From assembly GCF_000732195.1 (NCBI RefSeq), contig NZ_JNNU01000013.1, forward strand, positions 124,001 to 188,000: a DNA stretch of 64,000 bases. Reading direction: 5' to 3'. The number at the start of each line of letters is the position of its first letter. Position 1 is the stretch's first letter. The translations under genes were made by a program, and so were the position numbers. Below the pieces are notes generated by a model. It saw nothing but the letters and a program-made list of their open reading frames with translations. It was not told the DNA's origin and made no database searches. This document shows positions 55,129-63,836 of this stretch, piece by piece. The DNA comes from Neorhizobium vignae (GTDB taxonomy: Bacteria; Pseudomonadota; Alphaproteobacteria; Rhizobiales; Rhizobiaceae).

Positions 55129-55154
55129 ATACCTATCATCTCAAGGAGGAAAAC

Positions 55155-55670
55155 ATGCCGCGCCAAATCATCGACCTGTCGGTTCCGATCGCGAACGACA
55201 TTCCGGCCGATCCACCGATCCAGATCCCGTCCGTCACCTATGTGGATCACAAGGAGAGCCTCGAACAGATCCTTTCCTTCTTCCCCGGCCTCAAGGCCGA
55301 GGACTTACCCGACGGCGCAGGCTGGGCGGTTGAGAAGATCACTCTTTCGACCCATAACGGCACCCATCTTGACGCGCCTTGGCATTACCACCCCACCATG
55401 AACAGGGGCGAGCTCGCCTGGCGCATCACCGATGGCTGGAGCTGGGATGCCCCCTTCGTCCATACGGCGAAGAAATACAAGGAAACGGGGGATGCTTCGC
55501 TGATCTGGGAAGGCCACAAAGCCGGCCGCGAAATCGGTTATTGCCATATCGAGAAGCTTCACAATCTCGAACACCTGCCGCCGACCGGCTACACCATCAG
55601 CTGTTTCCCGGTGAAGATCGAAAAAGCCTCCGCGGGATGGTGCCGCGCCGTCGCGATCATCGAGGGATGA
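55155..55670 (+). CDS. Cyclase-family protein (kynurenine formamidase-like) with internal in-frame deletion
   Basis: This 171-residue product opens IIDLSVPIANDIPADPP, has the metal motif STHNGTHLDAPWHYHPTM, then jumps to TDGWSWDAPFVHTAKKY and ends KIEKASAGWCRAVAIIEG. Full-length relatives are about 250-265 residues and have roughly 85 residues between the GELAW-like and GTDGWSWDAPF segments, so that piece is missing here without a frameshift. The remaining ends match the family well. The start has AGGAGG. The protein may be inactive, since part of the fold is lost; it follows the FAH-family gene by 34 bp. Confidence 0.8.
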   Translation: MPRQIIDLSVPIANDIPADPPIQIPSVTYVDHKESLEQILSFFPGLKAEDLPDGAGWAVEKITLSTHNGTHLDAPWHYHPTMNRGELAWRITDGWSWDAPFVHTAKKYKETGDASLIWEGHKAGREIGYCHIEKLHNLEHLPPTGYTISCFPVKIEKASAGWCRAVAIIEG

Positions 55671-56380
55671 TACCGTTAGAGCCGAAACCCGAAAGCTTTC
55701 GCCTTCAACGCGGGCATTTTGCAGCAGGACCCTGTCTTGATTTCGTAGAACGGACGGAAATCGATGGAATCCTGGAGCGCGTCAACCCAAAAACAGCCGG
55801 TGCGCAGGGCATCGTTAACGGGTCGGTCAACGAGGCTGACGCCATTCAAGCTCTGGGGCGGCCTCGTTTTCCTTTGTCAGACCTTGCGGAAATGCCCGAC
55901 CTGAGAGATAGGGATGATGTTATGTAGCGGAGATATGGTAATATATTTCGCATTTTGCGGGAGGTGTCGATACCATGGAAATAGTTTCTGGTGATGGAGG
56001 AACGTCTTCCATTTGTTGCCCGGCTTCTGGAGGGCGAAGTCATGAGCGATTTCGCCGTGCCTTCGGCGTCTGGCGCAGGACCGGCAGTTTCGCTCGCTCG
56101 ATGGCGAGCTTGACCTGATCTAGTGGGTGCGGGAAGCAGCTTTTTGTTCGTCCTCAAGGCCCGCAAGGAATCCATTAGGCAAAGACTGACCCTGCGGTCG
56201 GAGACCCCGGATCTCGACAAATATCTGGTTGAGAGACTGGATGGGCCCGACGCAGAAATCGATGTGGCGGGAGACCGCACACCTGTCCGAGACTTTTATA
56301 CTCGAAGCGAGCGCGAACCAGTCGGCCGGGCTGACCTCGCCAACATGACGATCGCGGCGAAGTGGGCATGCCTTCTGCCG
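55671..56380. other. Non-coding or decayed stretch
   Basis: 710 bp without a gene I can support. Several open frames exist on both strands but have no recognisable motifs or good ribosome sites. The context of remnants suggests decayed genes. Confidence 0.45.
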
Positions 56381-56737
56381 TCAACCGAAATGGAGTCGCT
56401 TTCGCAGATCCGCATTTTCGGCCCGAAGCTTTTCGGAAAGCCGGTTTCGCAGGCCGCGATTTTCTTCTTCGAGTTGCAGAAGCTCCGCAATGCCGTCGAT
56501 AGGACCCACCGGGGTGGTCCGTGCAGCATCTGTCGTCGTGCGCGTGCGCATGAGAGGCTTGCTTTTTTCAGGACTTGCAGCGGCGATCGTGCTGGCTTCG
56601 CGGCCGCGTCTCGGTTTTCCAGCTATCGCATCGGTGCCGACCTGCGACGGATCCACCTGCCTGGCGGATTTGATGGTTCGCGGCTTTCGCTGTTCTCGTT
56701 TTCGTCGGGCATGAGATCTCCTCTGTGACCAATGCAT
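56381..56737 (-). CDS. SyrB-like small regulator-family protein, possibly frameshifted at 5' end
   Basis: A 118-residue frame whose C-terminus (AELLQLEEENRGLRNRLSEK then LRAENADLRKRLHFG) is the leucine-zipper-like end of rhizobial SyrB-type proteins. The basic N-terminal part (KPRTIKSARQVDPSQ) also fits. A GAGGAG site precedes an ATG at about 56712 in another frame (MPDENENSES), so a single-base shift near the 5' end may have broken the gene. SyrB was described in Sinorhizobium as a negative regulator of symbiotic genes; the role of this copy is unknown. Confidence 0.55.
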   Translation of the reverse strand: MHWSQRRSHARRKREQRKPRTIKSARQVDPSQVGTDAIAGKPRRGREASTIAAASPEKSKPLMRTRTTTDAARTTPVGPIDGIAELLQLEEENRGLRNRLSEKLRAENADLRKRLHFG

Positions 56738-57357
56738 TGTTCTGCCTTGCCATCGCAGGTGTCAAATAGGTGCTGTCGACATGTCCTGCGCTGTCGTCGA
56801 CTGATTAACGTCGGCAGCTTCGTCGCGCTGGCCCGGCAACGAAAAGACCGCCTCGTTTGCCTGCCGAGCCACCGCTTTCAGATCGAGGTCTCCCCATATC
56901 GAATTTGGCTTGCGCTCTGCTTTGCGCCGGCCGGTGTTGTACTCGACAGTAAAATTACGATGATTTTTTTCGCGGAATAACACCTCATGACCTGAACCTG
57001 CTGTACCAGCGATCCCCGGGTAATCGCAAGACTGCGCAACGAGCCCAAATGAGCACGAAGCAGTTCAGGTTGTTTTTGCTCCTACCGCCGACGTTCGAAG
57101 CTATCCGGTGCAGGCATCCCCGATGCCACGGAACCCTAAGCGTGAGGTCCGGCGCGATCCGAGGTGCCCGCGCTGTTTTCGGCAAGTTCCTCTCTCCAAT
57201 CGTGCCGACGCGGACCAAGCCGCCGGAAGCCGCAGATTTCCGGTGCGAGGGTCTGGTAATCAGAACTTGTTGATGCCGATCGGCACGCCTGGGCATCGCT
57301 TGGCGATGCCCTCATCAACGATGAGAATATGGCGAACACAAGGGTAGTGGCTGGGTG
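56738..57357. other. Gap with possible fragment of an unknown rhizobial protein
   Basis: 620 bp. The minus frame 56983-56762 starts VLFREKNHRNFTVEYNTGRR and contains NSIWGDLDLKAVARQ, reminiscent of the N-terminus of plasmid-borne rhizobial proteins of unknown function, but stops after 73 residues. The rest (56985-57357) shows nothing I recognise. Confidence 0.35.
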
Positions 57358-57867
57358 TTAAAGTGAATAATCGCGGAGCCAGGTTCTGATATCGCTCAGT
57401 GATCGGACCAGAATTGATAGGTTGACCTGAGAAGCTTTGAAACCCCAGCTCTGCCAAAATAGTTGTGTGTCCTCATCGATAGCTCGGACAACGAGGGCGC
57501 TAGCGCCGACTAGATCGGATCCGGCAAGGGAGCGCCGGAACGCGTCCCTCACAAGCGCAGTGCCTAGTCCTTGCCCCCTATATCGCTGATCCACAGCCAA
57601 TTGGCCTATCATCAGGCATGGAATCTGTACAGGGGCCTCGCTCATGAGCTTCGTGCGATTGACGAGATTGGGTACGACCACGGTTGGCGCTAGACCATAA
57701 TAGCCGATGACGGTATCGCTGTCGCAGACAACGAATGCTCTGGTGAATTTGAGGTGATGGTTTGAACGGGCAAATGCAGTTAGCCAAGCATCAAGCTGAG
57801 GTTTGCCGCAAGAAAAGGCCCCGAGTCGATGGCGCCCTGCCAGCGGCTCGATCTTTGAGAGCGCCAA
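57358..57867 (-). CDS. GNAT acetyltransferase toxin of a type II toxin-antitoxin pair
   Basis: Starting at TTG 57867, 5 bp after the antitoxin stop and with AAGGA upstream, this gives 169 residues, the usual length for TacT/AtaT-type toxins. Motifs are SCGKPQLDAWL near the N-terminus, the acetyl-CoA loop QRYRGQGLGTALVRDAF and the final FWQSWGFKAS. Such toxins acetylate aminoacyl-tRNA and block translation. No ATG is available near the expected start. Confidence 0.87.
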   Translation of the reverse strand: MALSKIEPLAGRHRLGAFSCGKPQLDAWLTAFARSNHHLKFTRAFVVCDSDTVIGYYGLAPTVVVPNLVNRTKLMSEAPVQIPCLMIGQLAVDQRYRGQGLGTALVRDAFRRSLAGSDLVGASALVVRAIDEDTQLFWQSWGFKASQVNLSILVRSLSDIRTWLRDYSL

Positions 57868-57871
57868 GACC

Positions 57872-58156
57872 TCAGTCCTTGCGCGGCGCTTTGCGCCCGA
57901 GACGTCTGGCGACCTCGACAGGCGGCCGAGCGGGACAGGCTTCAACTGCGGCGACGAAGGCGTCAAAAGCATCGGGCGAGAGACGAATTATCGTCTGATT
58001 TAGAATTGTCGCTTGTGCTTCCTGAACTGCGGCACGCCTCAGGAATTCGGTCCGCGAAAGCCCGGTCAGGACGGCGCCTTGATCGATGATTGCCAAGTCT
58101 TCAGCCCGAAGACGCATCGACACTGGTATTTCCTTTCGAGGGAGTGCTGAGGGCAT
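57872..58156 (-). CDS. DUF1778 antitoxin (TacA-like, ribbon-helix-helix)
   Basis: ATG 58156 (MPSALPRKEIPVSMRLRAED) gives 94 residues. The RHH part (MRLRAEDLAIIDQGAVLTGL then SRTEFLRRAAVQEA) is typical of DUF1778 antitoxins, and the C-terminal stretch (RLSPDAFDAFVAAVEACP) is the toxin-neutralising tail. It precedes the GNAT toxin in one operon. Confidence 0.88.
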   Translation of the reverse strand: MPSALPRKEIPVSMRLRAEDLAIIDQGAVLTGLSRTEFLRRAAVQEAQATILNQTIIRLSPDAFDAFVAAVEACPARPPVEVARRLGRKAPRKD

Positions 58157-58489
58157 GATAAGCTCCTGATGGCATGCTGTCTGGCGGACCAATCAGGTAA
58201 TGGAATTTGCATTTCCCCGCAACATCGGAGCTGCCCGGATGCGGGCTGTTGCTGTCGCCGGAGCGAGGCCGAGGGCAATGTTGCCCCGGCTGGCGATGGG
58301 ATGTTGACTACCGCGAACAGGTGTTTTGGCTGTGGAACAGTGTTCAATTCGTCAATGCGGTGCATTGTACGGCACCGTTCCGAAGGAGATCGCGCTGCGC
58401 CGTGGCGTGCGGGTTTCACAGAGCGACATAGGCAACACCAAAGAACCGTCGGGCGAATACGTCGCGGGATGAATGACCAAAGGCGCCGA
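58157..58489. other. Gap between antitoxin and CoA-transferase genes
   Basis: 333 bp holding the antitoxin promoter and the 3' flank of the CoA-transferase operon. I see no gene, repeat or clear terminator. Confidence 0.5.
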
Positions 58490-59131
58490 TCAGAGACCGA
58501 TCCTGAAGTCAGCCTTGGTCTTCGCCTTGATTTCCTCAAGGGTCACCCCCTCGGCGATTTCCACCAGCACCATTTGCGGAGCCCCCGTCCTTGCAATGGT
58601 GAATACGCCCAGGTCAGTGACGACGAGGTCGACGACGCGCTTGCCCGTGAGGGGAAGATCGCATTCGGGCAGAAGCTTCGACTCGCCCTTGGCCTCGTGC
58701 TCCATCAGTACAACGACACGTTTGACCCCGGCGACAAGGTCCATCGCCCCGCCCATTCCCTTGGCCATCTTGCCCGGGATCATCCAGTTCGCGAGGTCGC
58801 CGTTGCTGGCCACCTGCATGGCGCCCAGGATCGACAGGTCGATATGACCGCCGCGGATCATCGCGAAGCTGTCAGCGGACGAAAAGAAACTTGTCATCGG
58901 CAGTTCGCTGACGGTCTGCTTGCCAGCATTGATGAGGTCGGCATCGACTTCGTTGTCGAGCGGGAAAGGGCCGATGCCGAGCATGCCGTTTTCGCTCTGC
59001 AGGACGACATTGATCCCATTCGGAATATGGTTGGCCACCAGCGTTGGGATGCCGATGCCAAGGTTGACGTAGAAGCCGTCCTGAAGCTCACGCGCTGCGC
59101 GCGCGGCCATTTGATCTCGTGTCCAGGCCAT
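58490..59131 (-). CDS. scoB: 3-oxoacid CoA-transferase subunit B
   Basis: A 213-residue subunit with the opening RAARELQDGFYVNLGIGIPT and the active-site Glu in LQSENGMLGIGPF, plus GGHIDLSILGAMQV. It transfers CoA from succinyl-CoA (or acetyl-CoA) to a 3-oxoacid such as acetoacetate. The ATG overlaps the subunit A stop by one base (TAATG), so both are made together. Confidence 0.94.
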   Translation of the reverse strand: MAWTRDQMAARAARELQDGFYVNLGIGIPTLVANHIPNGINVVLQSENGMLGIGPFPLDNEVDADLINAGKQTVSELPMTSFFSSADSFAMIRGGHIDLSILGAMQVASNGDLANWMIPGKMAKGMGGAMDLVAGVKRVVVLMEHEAKGESKLLPECDLPLTGKRVVDLVVTDLGVFTIARTGAPQMVLVEIAEGVTLEEIKAKTKADFRIGL

Positions 59132-59844
59132 TACAATGCCTCCGTCTGTACGGATCTCACCGTCCGCTGTTCGATATGTTTGTTGGGATTGGGAACGTGA
59201 AGAACTTTTGACACGAAGATGCCCGGCGTATGGATATGGTCGGCGTCAATATGGCCGACGTCGACAAGATGCTCGACTTCGGCAACCGTGAACTTGCCCG
59301 CGGTCGCCATCATCGGATTGAAATTCCGGGCCGTCTTGCGATAGACGAGATTGCCTTCCGTGTCGCCTTTCCAGGCGTGGACAAGCGATACGTCTGCCAT
59401 CAGCGCCATTTCCATGACATATTGCTCGCCGCCGAACTCCCGGATCTCCTTGCCCTGCGAAATGATGGTACCGACACCGGTCTTTGTAAAGAAGGCCGGT
59501 ATCCCCGCGCCGCCTGCTCGTATCCGTTCAGCAAGCGTACCCTGCGGATTGAACTCGAGCTCGAGTTCACCGGAAAGAAACTGTTGGGCGAAGAGCTTGT
59601 TCTCGCCGACATAGGACGAAATCATTTTCCGAATCTGGCGCGTTTCCAACAAAAGACCGAGGCCTATTCCATCAACGCCAGCATTGTTCGAGATGACAGT
59701 GAGGTCCTTGACGCCGGACAGTTTGACGGCCTCAATCAGGGTTTCGGGTATCCCGCAAAGCCCGAACCCTCCCGACATGATCACCATGCCGTCCTGCAAA
59801 ACGCCTGCCAGCGCCTCTGCGGCGCTTGATACTATCTTTCGCAT
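59131..59844 (-). CDS. scoA: 3-oxoacid CoA-transferase subunit A
   Basis: ATG 59844 (MRKIVSSAAEALAG) has GGGAGG 5 bp upstream and is preferred over the longer frame. The 237-residue subunit has the GGFGLCGIPETLIEAV motif and the GxGxP-like region of family I CoA-transferases. It may serve ketone-body or 3-oxoadipate-type degradation. Confidence 0.94.
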   Translation of the reverse strand: MRKIVSSAAEALAGVLQDGMVIMSGGFGLCGIPETLIEAVKLSGVKDLTVISNNAGVDGIGLGLLLETRQIRKMISSYVGENKLFAQQFLSGELELEFNPQGTLAERIRAGGAGIPAFFTKTGVGTIISQGKEIREFGGEQYVMEMALMADVSLVHAWKGDTEGNLVYRKTARNFNPMMATAGKFTVAEVEHLVDVGHIDADHIHTPGIFVSKVLHVPNPNKHIEQRTVRSVQTEAL

Positions 59845-59920
59845 CCTGACCTCCCACGGAATTGCGCTCATGCAAAACTAAGTCTTGATCGACCATGGCG
59901 GCTAGCCGTATTAATACTGC

Positions 59921-60508
59921 ATGTCCAGCGCTCCAGCACCGATTACGGATCCGGATCAGAGCCATCGATTTTCGCTGGCCGACATGCCGGTGCCCATGGT
60001 TTATGCAAGGCATCGAATCATTCGTGATTGTAACGTCGAATTCGCAACCCTTTTTGGCCTTCGCCGGGAAGAGATCCTGGATACGAGTTTTGCTCGTCTC
60101 TATCCGAAGATCGCAGACTTTGTGCGCATTGGTCACTTGTGGCGCAGTCATCTGCCAGCTGGCAAGGTCTTTTATGATGAGCGGATTATGACAAGGGGGG
60201 ATGGCGGGCGCTTCTGGTGCAGGGTGAACGGCCGGAGCCACCACCTGGGCGATCCGTTTGCCGAAGCACTCTATTGTTTTCAGCCGATCAACCGGCCGAT
60301 CAAGAGCTCCGGCCCGGCCTTCACCGATCGGCAGCACCAGATCATCACCCTGGTGGCGCAGGGAAAGAGCAACGTGATGATCGCGGGCGAACTCGGTCTT
60401 TCGAGACGCACCATAGAATCTCATCGTGCGCGGCTCATGCAGGCCGTTGGCGTGCGAAATTCGGCCGAGCTGGTAGCCTGGTTTACGGCGGGCCAAAGAC
60501 GGCAATGA
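59921..60508 (+). CDS. PAS-LuxR-type transcriptional regulator
   Basis: A 195-residue protein with an N-terminal PAS-like domain (MPVPMVYARHRIIRDCNVEF, GLRREEILDTSFARLYPK) and a C-terminal LuxR/GerE HTH (FTDRQHQIITLVAQGKSNVM then LSRRTIESHRARLMQAVGV). There is no receiver domain. It is divergent from scoAB across 76 bp and is the likely regulator of that operon, sensing a small ligand through PAS. Confidence 0.85.
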   Translation: MSSAPAPITDPDQSHRFSLADMPVPMVYARHRIIRDCNVEFATLFGLRREEILDTSFARLYPKIADFVRIGHLWRSHLPAGKVFYDERIMTRGDGGRFWCRVNGRSHHLGDPFAEALYCFQPINRPIKSSGPAFTDRQHQIITLVAQGKSNVMIAGELGLSRRTIESHRARLMQAVGVRNSAELVAWFTAGQRRQ

Positions 60509-61621
60509 TGACGTTCGAGGAAGTCGGTGGACCAGCCGCAACGGCCGCTCGGGTCCGGTGTTTGTAATCGGCATCACGTCGCTGTGCGACCTTGGATCCG
60601 GGCAGCGCGTCCTTGTGCCGATCGAGACCACGTGGAATGTCTGCGGCGAGAGAATTTTGACCAGGCGGATGGCGGGTCCGGGCGAGGAGTCGCGCTTCGG
60701 CCGATTTGGAGGAGAGTATCGTTCAGCCGTCTGCCGTGTCCTCGCCGCCTGAGGCAAGGTTGTAAAAACGCCTGAACGACAGATGCGACGACCTGATGTA
60801 GAGATTGCTGGCCCGTCTTGCGGCAGCCCGGTCCCTTTAGGCCACAGCCTCAATCACGTCACCGTGGATGCGAACCCCGTTGTTGAAGATCGGCCCAACA
60901 GCGCTTCGTCCCTTCGCGCGGATGCCACGATCGGCCCAGTCCGGAGCCGTAGCGTTGAGATGATGTCGAGCAGTTGGGGATAGCCTCCCAGCCATGAATA
61001 AAAAAACGGACCAAGATCGTAGCCTCCACCGCTCACTGAGGGTCCGGATGTCGCGTCTATCTGAGCGCAAACCACCGGAATGGCGACTGCCGACAGCCAT
61101 ACCGCTATCGGACTGTTTTTATTATCAATCACCTGATCACACCGCGGAGCGCTCCGCCAGACTTGATGTATCTCCGTTCTGGCGGCCAGTTGGCTGGTCA
61201 ACTCGACCACCTTGGAGCGCCTCGGCGCCGAAGTACGTAAAAAAGGGCCGGAGACGATGTCTCACGGCCCAGGTTTTCTTCGACAGCGGAGGGAGGAGAA
61301 CCGCGTCGGTAAGATAACAGTGGCCGAGCATAGTTAACCAACCGTAACCGTTCACCGTGACACGATCAGCTAGGCGGTAATTCCACGGGGGATGACAGCG
61401 CAACGTATCGCGGCAGGGCTGATATGCTCACGGGAGACGCAGGTGGGTTTACGATCTGGCTGTCTCAGAATAGTAAAAACTCCCGTTCGACGTCGGTCAC
61501 TTCATTCTCCCGACCCTGTCTCACGATGGGCGGGTACCCATGTGGTTTGCGTTGAAATTCGCGAGACTTCGGAACCAACGACCCAGTTTGTTCACTCGTT
61601 ATCCGCGGAACTCACCGGTTG
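60509..61621. other. Long stretch without recognisable gene
   Basis: 1113 bp. Short open frames on both strands show no family motifs and lack ribosome sites. Base use is coding-like in places, so decayed genes are likely, but I cannot name any. Confidence 0.45.
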
Positions 61622-61800
61622 TCAGAACTCCTGACTTGTCTTGGTGGCCTCGACCTTTCCAAATTCGGCCACTAGCGCTTCTACGAAGCTCTGCATCTTG
61701 GCGGTGGGCTGTCGCCCGAGAGGATAAATCACGTTCATCGGACTAAACGGCCCCCTCATGATCGGGTAGCACTTGAACAAGTGTCCCGGCAGTGAGCGGA
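61622..61800 (-). pseudogene. LysR-family regulator, C-terminal fragment with frameshift
   Basis: The minus strand reads LTAGTLVQVLPDHEG in one frame and GPFSPMNVIYPLGRQPTAKM then QSFVEALVAEFG in the next, the usual C-terminus of LysR regulators (G.LV.VLPD...P...Y), ending at the stop at 61622. The frames change in a run of G's near 61755. Nothing of the HTH part is found upstream. Confidence 0.72.
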
Positions 61801-61853
61801 CACGTTATTGCATTCGTCAGGCTGCCAGGTGACATCACGATCCAGAGGAAAAA

Positions 61854-62138
61854 TTGGCCTCGGTAAGCTTTTATAGGAAAAATTCGACAGGACATTGCTT
61901 GTCAGGCCTTGCGCGTCGACCTCGACGATCTGCTCCGCCCGAAGAAGGCAAGCCTTTCGAATTCGGGCTGAATTATACCGAGTCCGGTTTCTGCAAGCTT
62001 TGCAATGCGGTCGGTGACCGCGACCTTCTGCCGTTCATCTGCGCCATGGACAAGGATAGCTACGGAATTCGCGGTGTTGAACTACAGCGCACGACCACGC
62101 TCGCAGGAGGTCACAGCCATTGCAATTTCCGGTTTTGA
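61854..62138 (+). pseudogene. ATC hydrolase (L-2-amino-thiazoline-4-carboxylate hydrolase-like) C-terminal remnant
   Basis: The last 60 residues read FEFGLNYTESGFCKLCNAVG, LLPFICAMDKDSYG and end RTTTLAGGHSHCNFRF, matching the C-terminus of that family (FDFG.DYTECG.C, RT.TLA.G...C.FR). The N-terminal two thirds are absent or out of frame. It could be part of a former catabolic locus. Confidence 0.7.
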
Positions 62139-62297
62139 ACCGATGACCAATCGTAGAACGATCCGCCACAATGAGAAGCCCCAGCATTCTCATTCACGCG
62201 TCCACGAAATGCCTGATCTGTCTTCAATTCAACTTATGTTCCAATGGTGCCCGGCGCCGCATGACACGCCCCATTCGATAGCTCCCTGGACAACTAT

Positions 62298-62591
62298 TTG
62301 ACGCGGCTTGTTGTACTAATCGTTTCGGCCTTGCAGGCTTACGGTCTCGTAGAAGGGCTGGGAGCTTCGGGTGCTTTGAAAGCGGGCGGGTCGGCAGCCA
62401 AGCCGGTGATCGTCTTAACGCTCCTCGCAAGCACAGATGTTCTTCTCTCGCTGAGCGAGCGTGTTAGGGTTCCAGGCCTGTGGCACGGAGTATGGCTCCT
62501 TTGGAGCGCAACCTTTTTCCTTTCGCTTACAGGAAATCTGGCTAGACCGGTCGAGGCGACAAGAGTCGGCGCCATATCCGCTGTCAACTGA
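62298..62591 (+). CDS. Possible small membrane protein (97 aa)
   Basis: Frame from TTG 62298 with hydrophobic segments (LVVLIVSALQAYGLVEGLG, KPVIVLTLLASTDVLLSL). There is no ribosome site or family match. Another hydrophobic stretch follows in a different frame (62585-62700), so this could be the first part of a frameshifted membrane gene continuing at 62703. Confidence 0.3.
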   Translation: MTRLVVLIVSALQAYGLVEGLGASGALKAGGSAAKPVIVLTLLASTDVLLSLSERVRVPGLWHGVWLLWSATFFLSLTGNLARPVEATRVGAISAVN

Positions 62592-62702
62592 CTCTGAGCT
62601 CTGCGTATATTATTCTTTCCGCTGCTGCGGTCGTGGCGGTAAACCTGTTCTGGATTAAACACGTCCGTGCGAGCGGCAACTGGGGACCACGTCGAGATTT
62701 AG

Positions 62703-63107
62703 ATGTACTTTCGATCTTTTACATGGCCGATCTTCCTCTCCAGCTACGCTGGTGGATACGCGTTCATGCTTTTGATACTTCTGACGCGGGGAGACTGGCA
62801 GCTTTCAGAAATAGCTCTCAAAGCAACTGCAAGCCTGATAATTGCTGTTCTCATCCCAGTTTTCGTTCTCGGCTACGTGCGCCTGCATCTGAAAGCACTT
62901 GAAGAGCCTGCACGTGGTCGACCAGCGATTTATTCTGCTGCAGCGATTATCGCGGCGCTCGAAATTTTGCTCTTCCTGCTCGGGTCGTTCTTGGTGGAAA
63001 TTGCCGACCTACCTCTGAGCGTGAACGGCGTGTTGCTCATCGTTATCGCCACGGTCTTCCTCGCCGCCAGTCAAGCCGGGGCACGGCGTCAAAAGGTCCG
63101 CCAATGA
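62703..63107 (+). CDS. Predicted membrane protein (134 aa)
   Basis: Four hydrophobic segments (WPIFLSSYAGGYAFMLLILL, ATASLIIAVLIPVFVLGYV, AAAIIAALEILLFLLGSFLV, VNGVLLIVIATVFLAAS). No family recognised. Its stop overlaps the next start by 4 bp (ATGA), which supports both being real. The N-terminus may be truncated by an upstream frameshift. Confidence 0.5.
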   Translation: MYFRSFTWPIFLSSYAGGYAFMLLILLTRGDWQLSEIALKATASLIIAVLIPVFVLGYVRLHLKALEEPARGRPAIYSAAAIIAALEILLFLLGSFLVEIADLPLSVNGVLLIVIATVFLAASQAGARRQKVRQ

Positions 63108-63403
63108 CAACCTCTATTTTTGAGTTCCTGGTCTGCGTTTTCGCTGCCAGCTGCCTCCTGATTGGATATGCGAATGTCCGCATCGTTTTCCGCATGCGTA
63201 GGCTTCAGCGCGACGACACCAGAAACCTACCCTTAGGCGAACGCGCCGGCCGCAACTTCTCCAGAAATACCCGATGGATGACCGATCCTTTGTTTCGAGC
63301 CGAGCGCAGACTGCTGATTTATGCCCTGCTCGCGGCAGTGACTTCCATCAGCCTCATGCTGGTCACGGGCGCAGTGACGGGTCAACTCAAGTTTGCGGTG
63401 TGA
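63104..63403 (+). CDS. Predicted small membrane protein (99 aa)
   Basis: Two hydrophobic segments (FLVCVFAASCLLIGYANVRI and LLIYALLAAVTSISLMLVTG) flank a basic loop. It is coupled to the previous membrane gene by a 4-bp overlap. Function unknown. Confidence 0.5.
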   Translation: MTTSIFEFLVCVFAASCLLIGYANVRIVFRMRRLQRDDTRNLPLGERAGRNFSRNTRWMTDPLFRAERRLLIYALLAAVTSISLMLVTGAVTGQLKFAV

Positions 63404-63430
63404 TAGCGATCTGCTGGATAGGAAGGGTGG

Positions 63431-63836
63431 ATGGCGCTTCATCTTCGATCTATCGTGTTCTTGGCTGCCGGACTCGTGGCATCGGCCGAGATGTTCGCCG
63501 CCGTCGCCCAGAGCGATGTCGACCAACGTGTCTCACAAGATACCGCAACGTCAGCTGCGGCGTTACGCGAAGTTTGCCGCAGCACAGCGCTGAAACGTCC
63601 CCAGGACCGGACATCGACGCAAGCGTAATCTCGCGACGGCACGACAGGACGCAGGCGCCTGTGACCAACTGGTCAATGCGGCTGGCCTTCAAGGCCGCTA
63701 TCTCGCCGAAGCTTTGTTCGACCGCGCCGATTTGAACGCGCCGGGCGAATATGAGGCTTATCGGCACGCATTGGCAGACTATGGCCGCGCCATCGCAGTG
63801 GCGCCAGACTTCGCTGTCGCTCACTGGCGGCATTGA
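63431..63836 (+). pseudogene. Secreted TPR-like protein gene with frameshift
   Basis: A signal peptide (MALHLRSIVFLAAGLVASAE) opens in frame at 63431. After about 63600 the reading continues in another frame as QLVNAAGLQGRYLAEALFDR, EAYRHALADYGRAIAV and APDFAVAHWRH, a TPR-type repeat. The switch implies a one- or two-base indel. The protein would be a small periplasmic TPR protein. Confidence 0.6.

Noticed and set aside
55846..56280. 144-codon minus-strand frame
   Set aside because: No motif, no ribosome site and Ser/Arg-rich composition typical of a shadow or decayed DNA.
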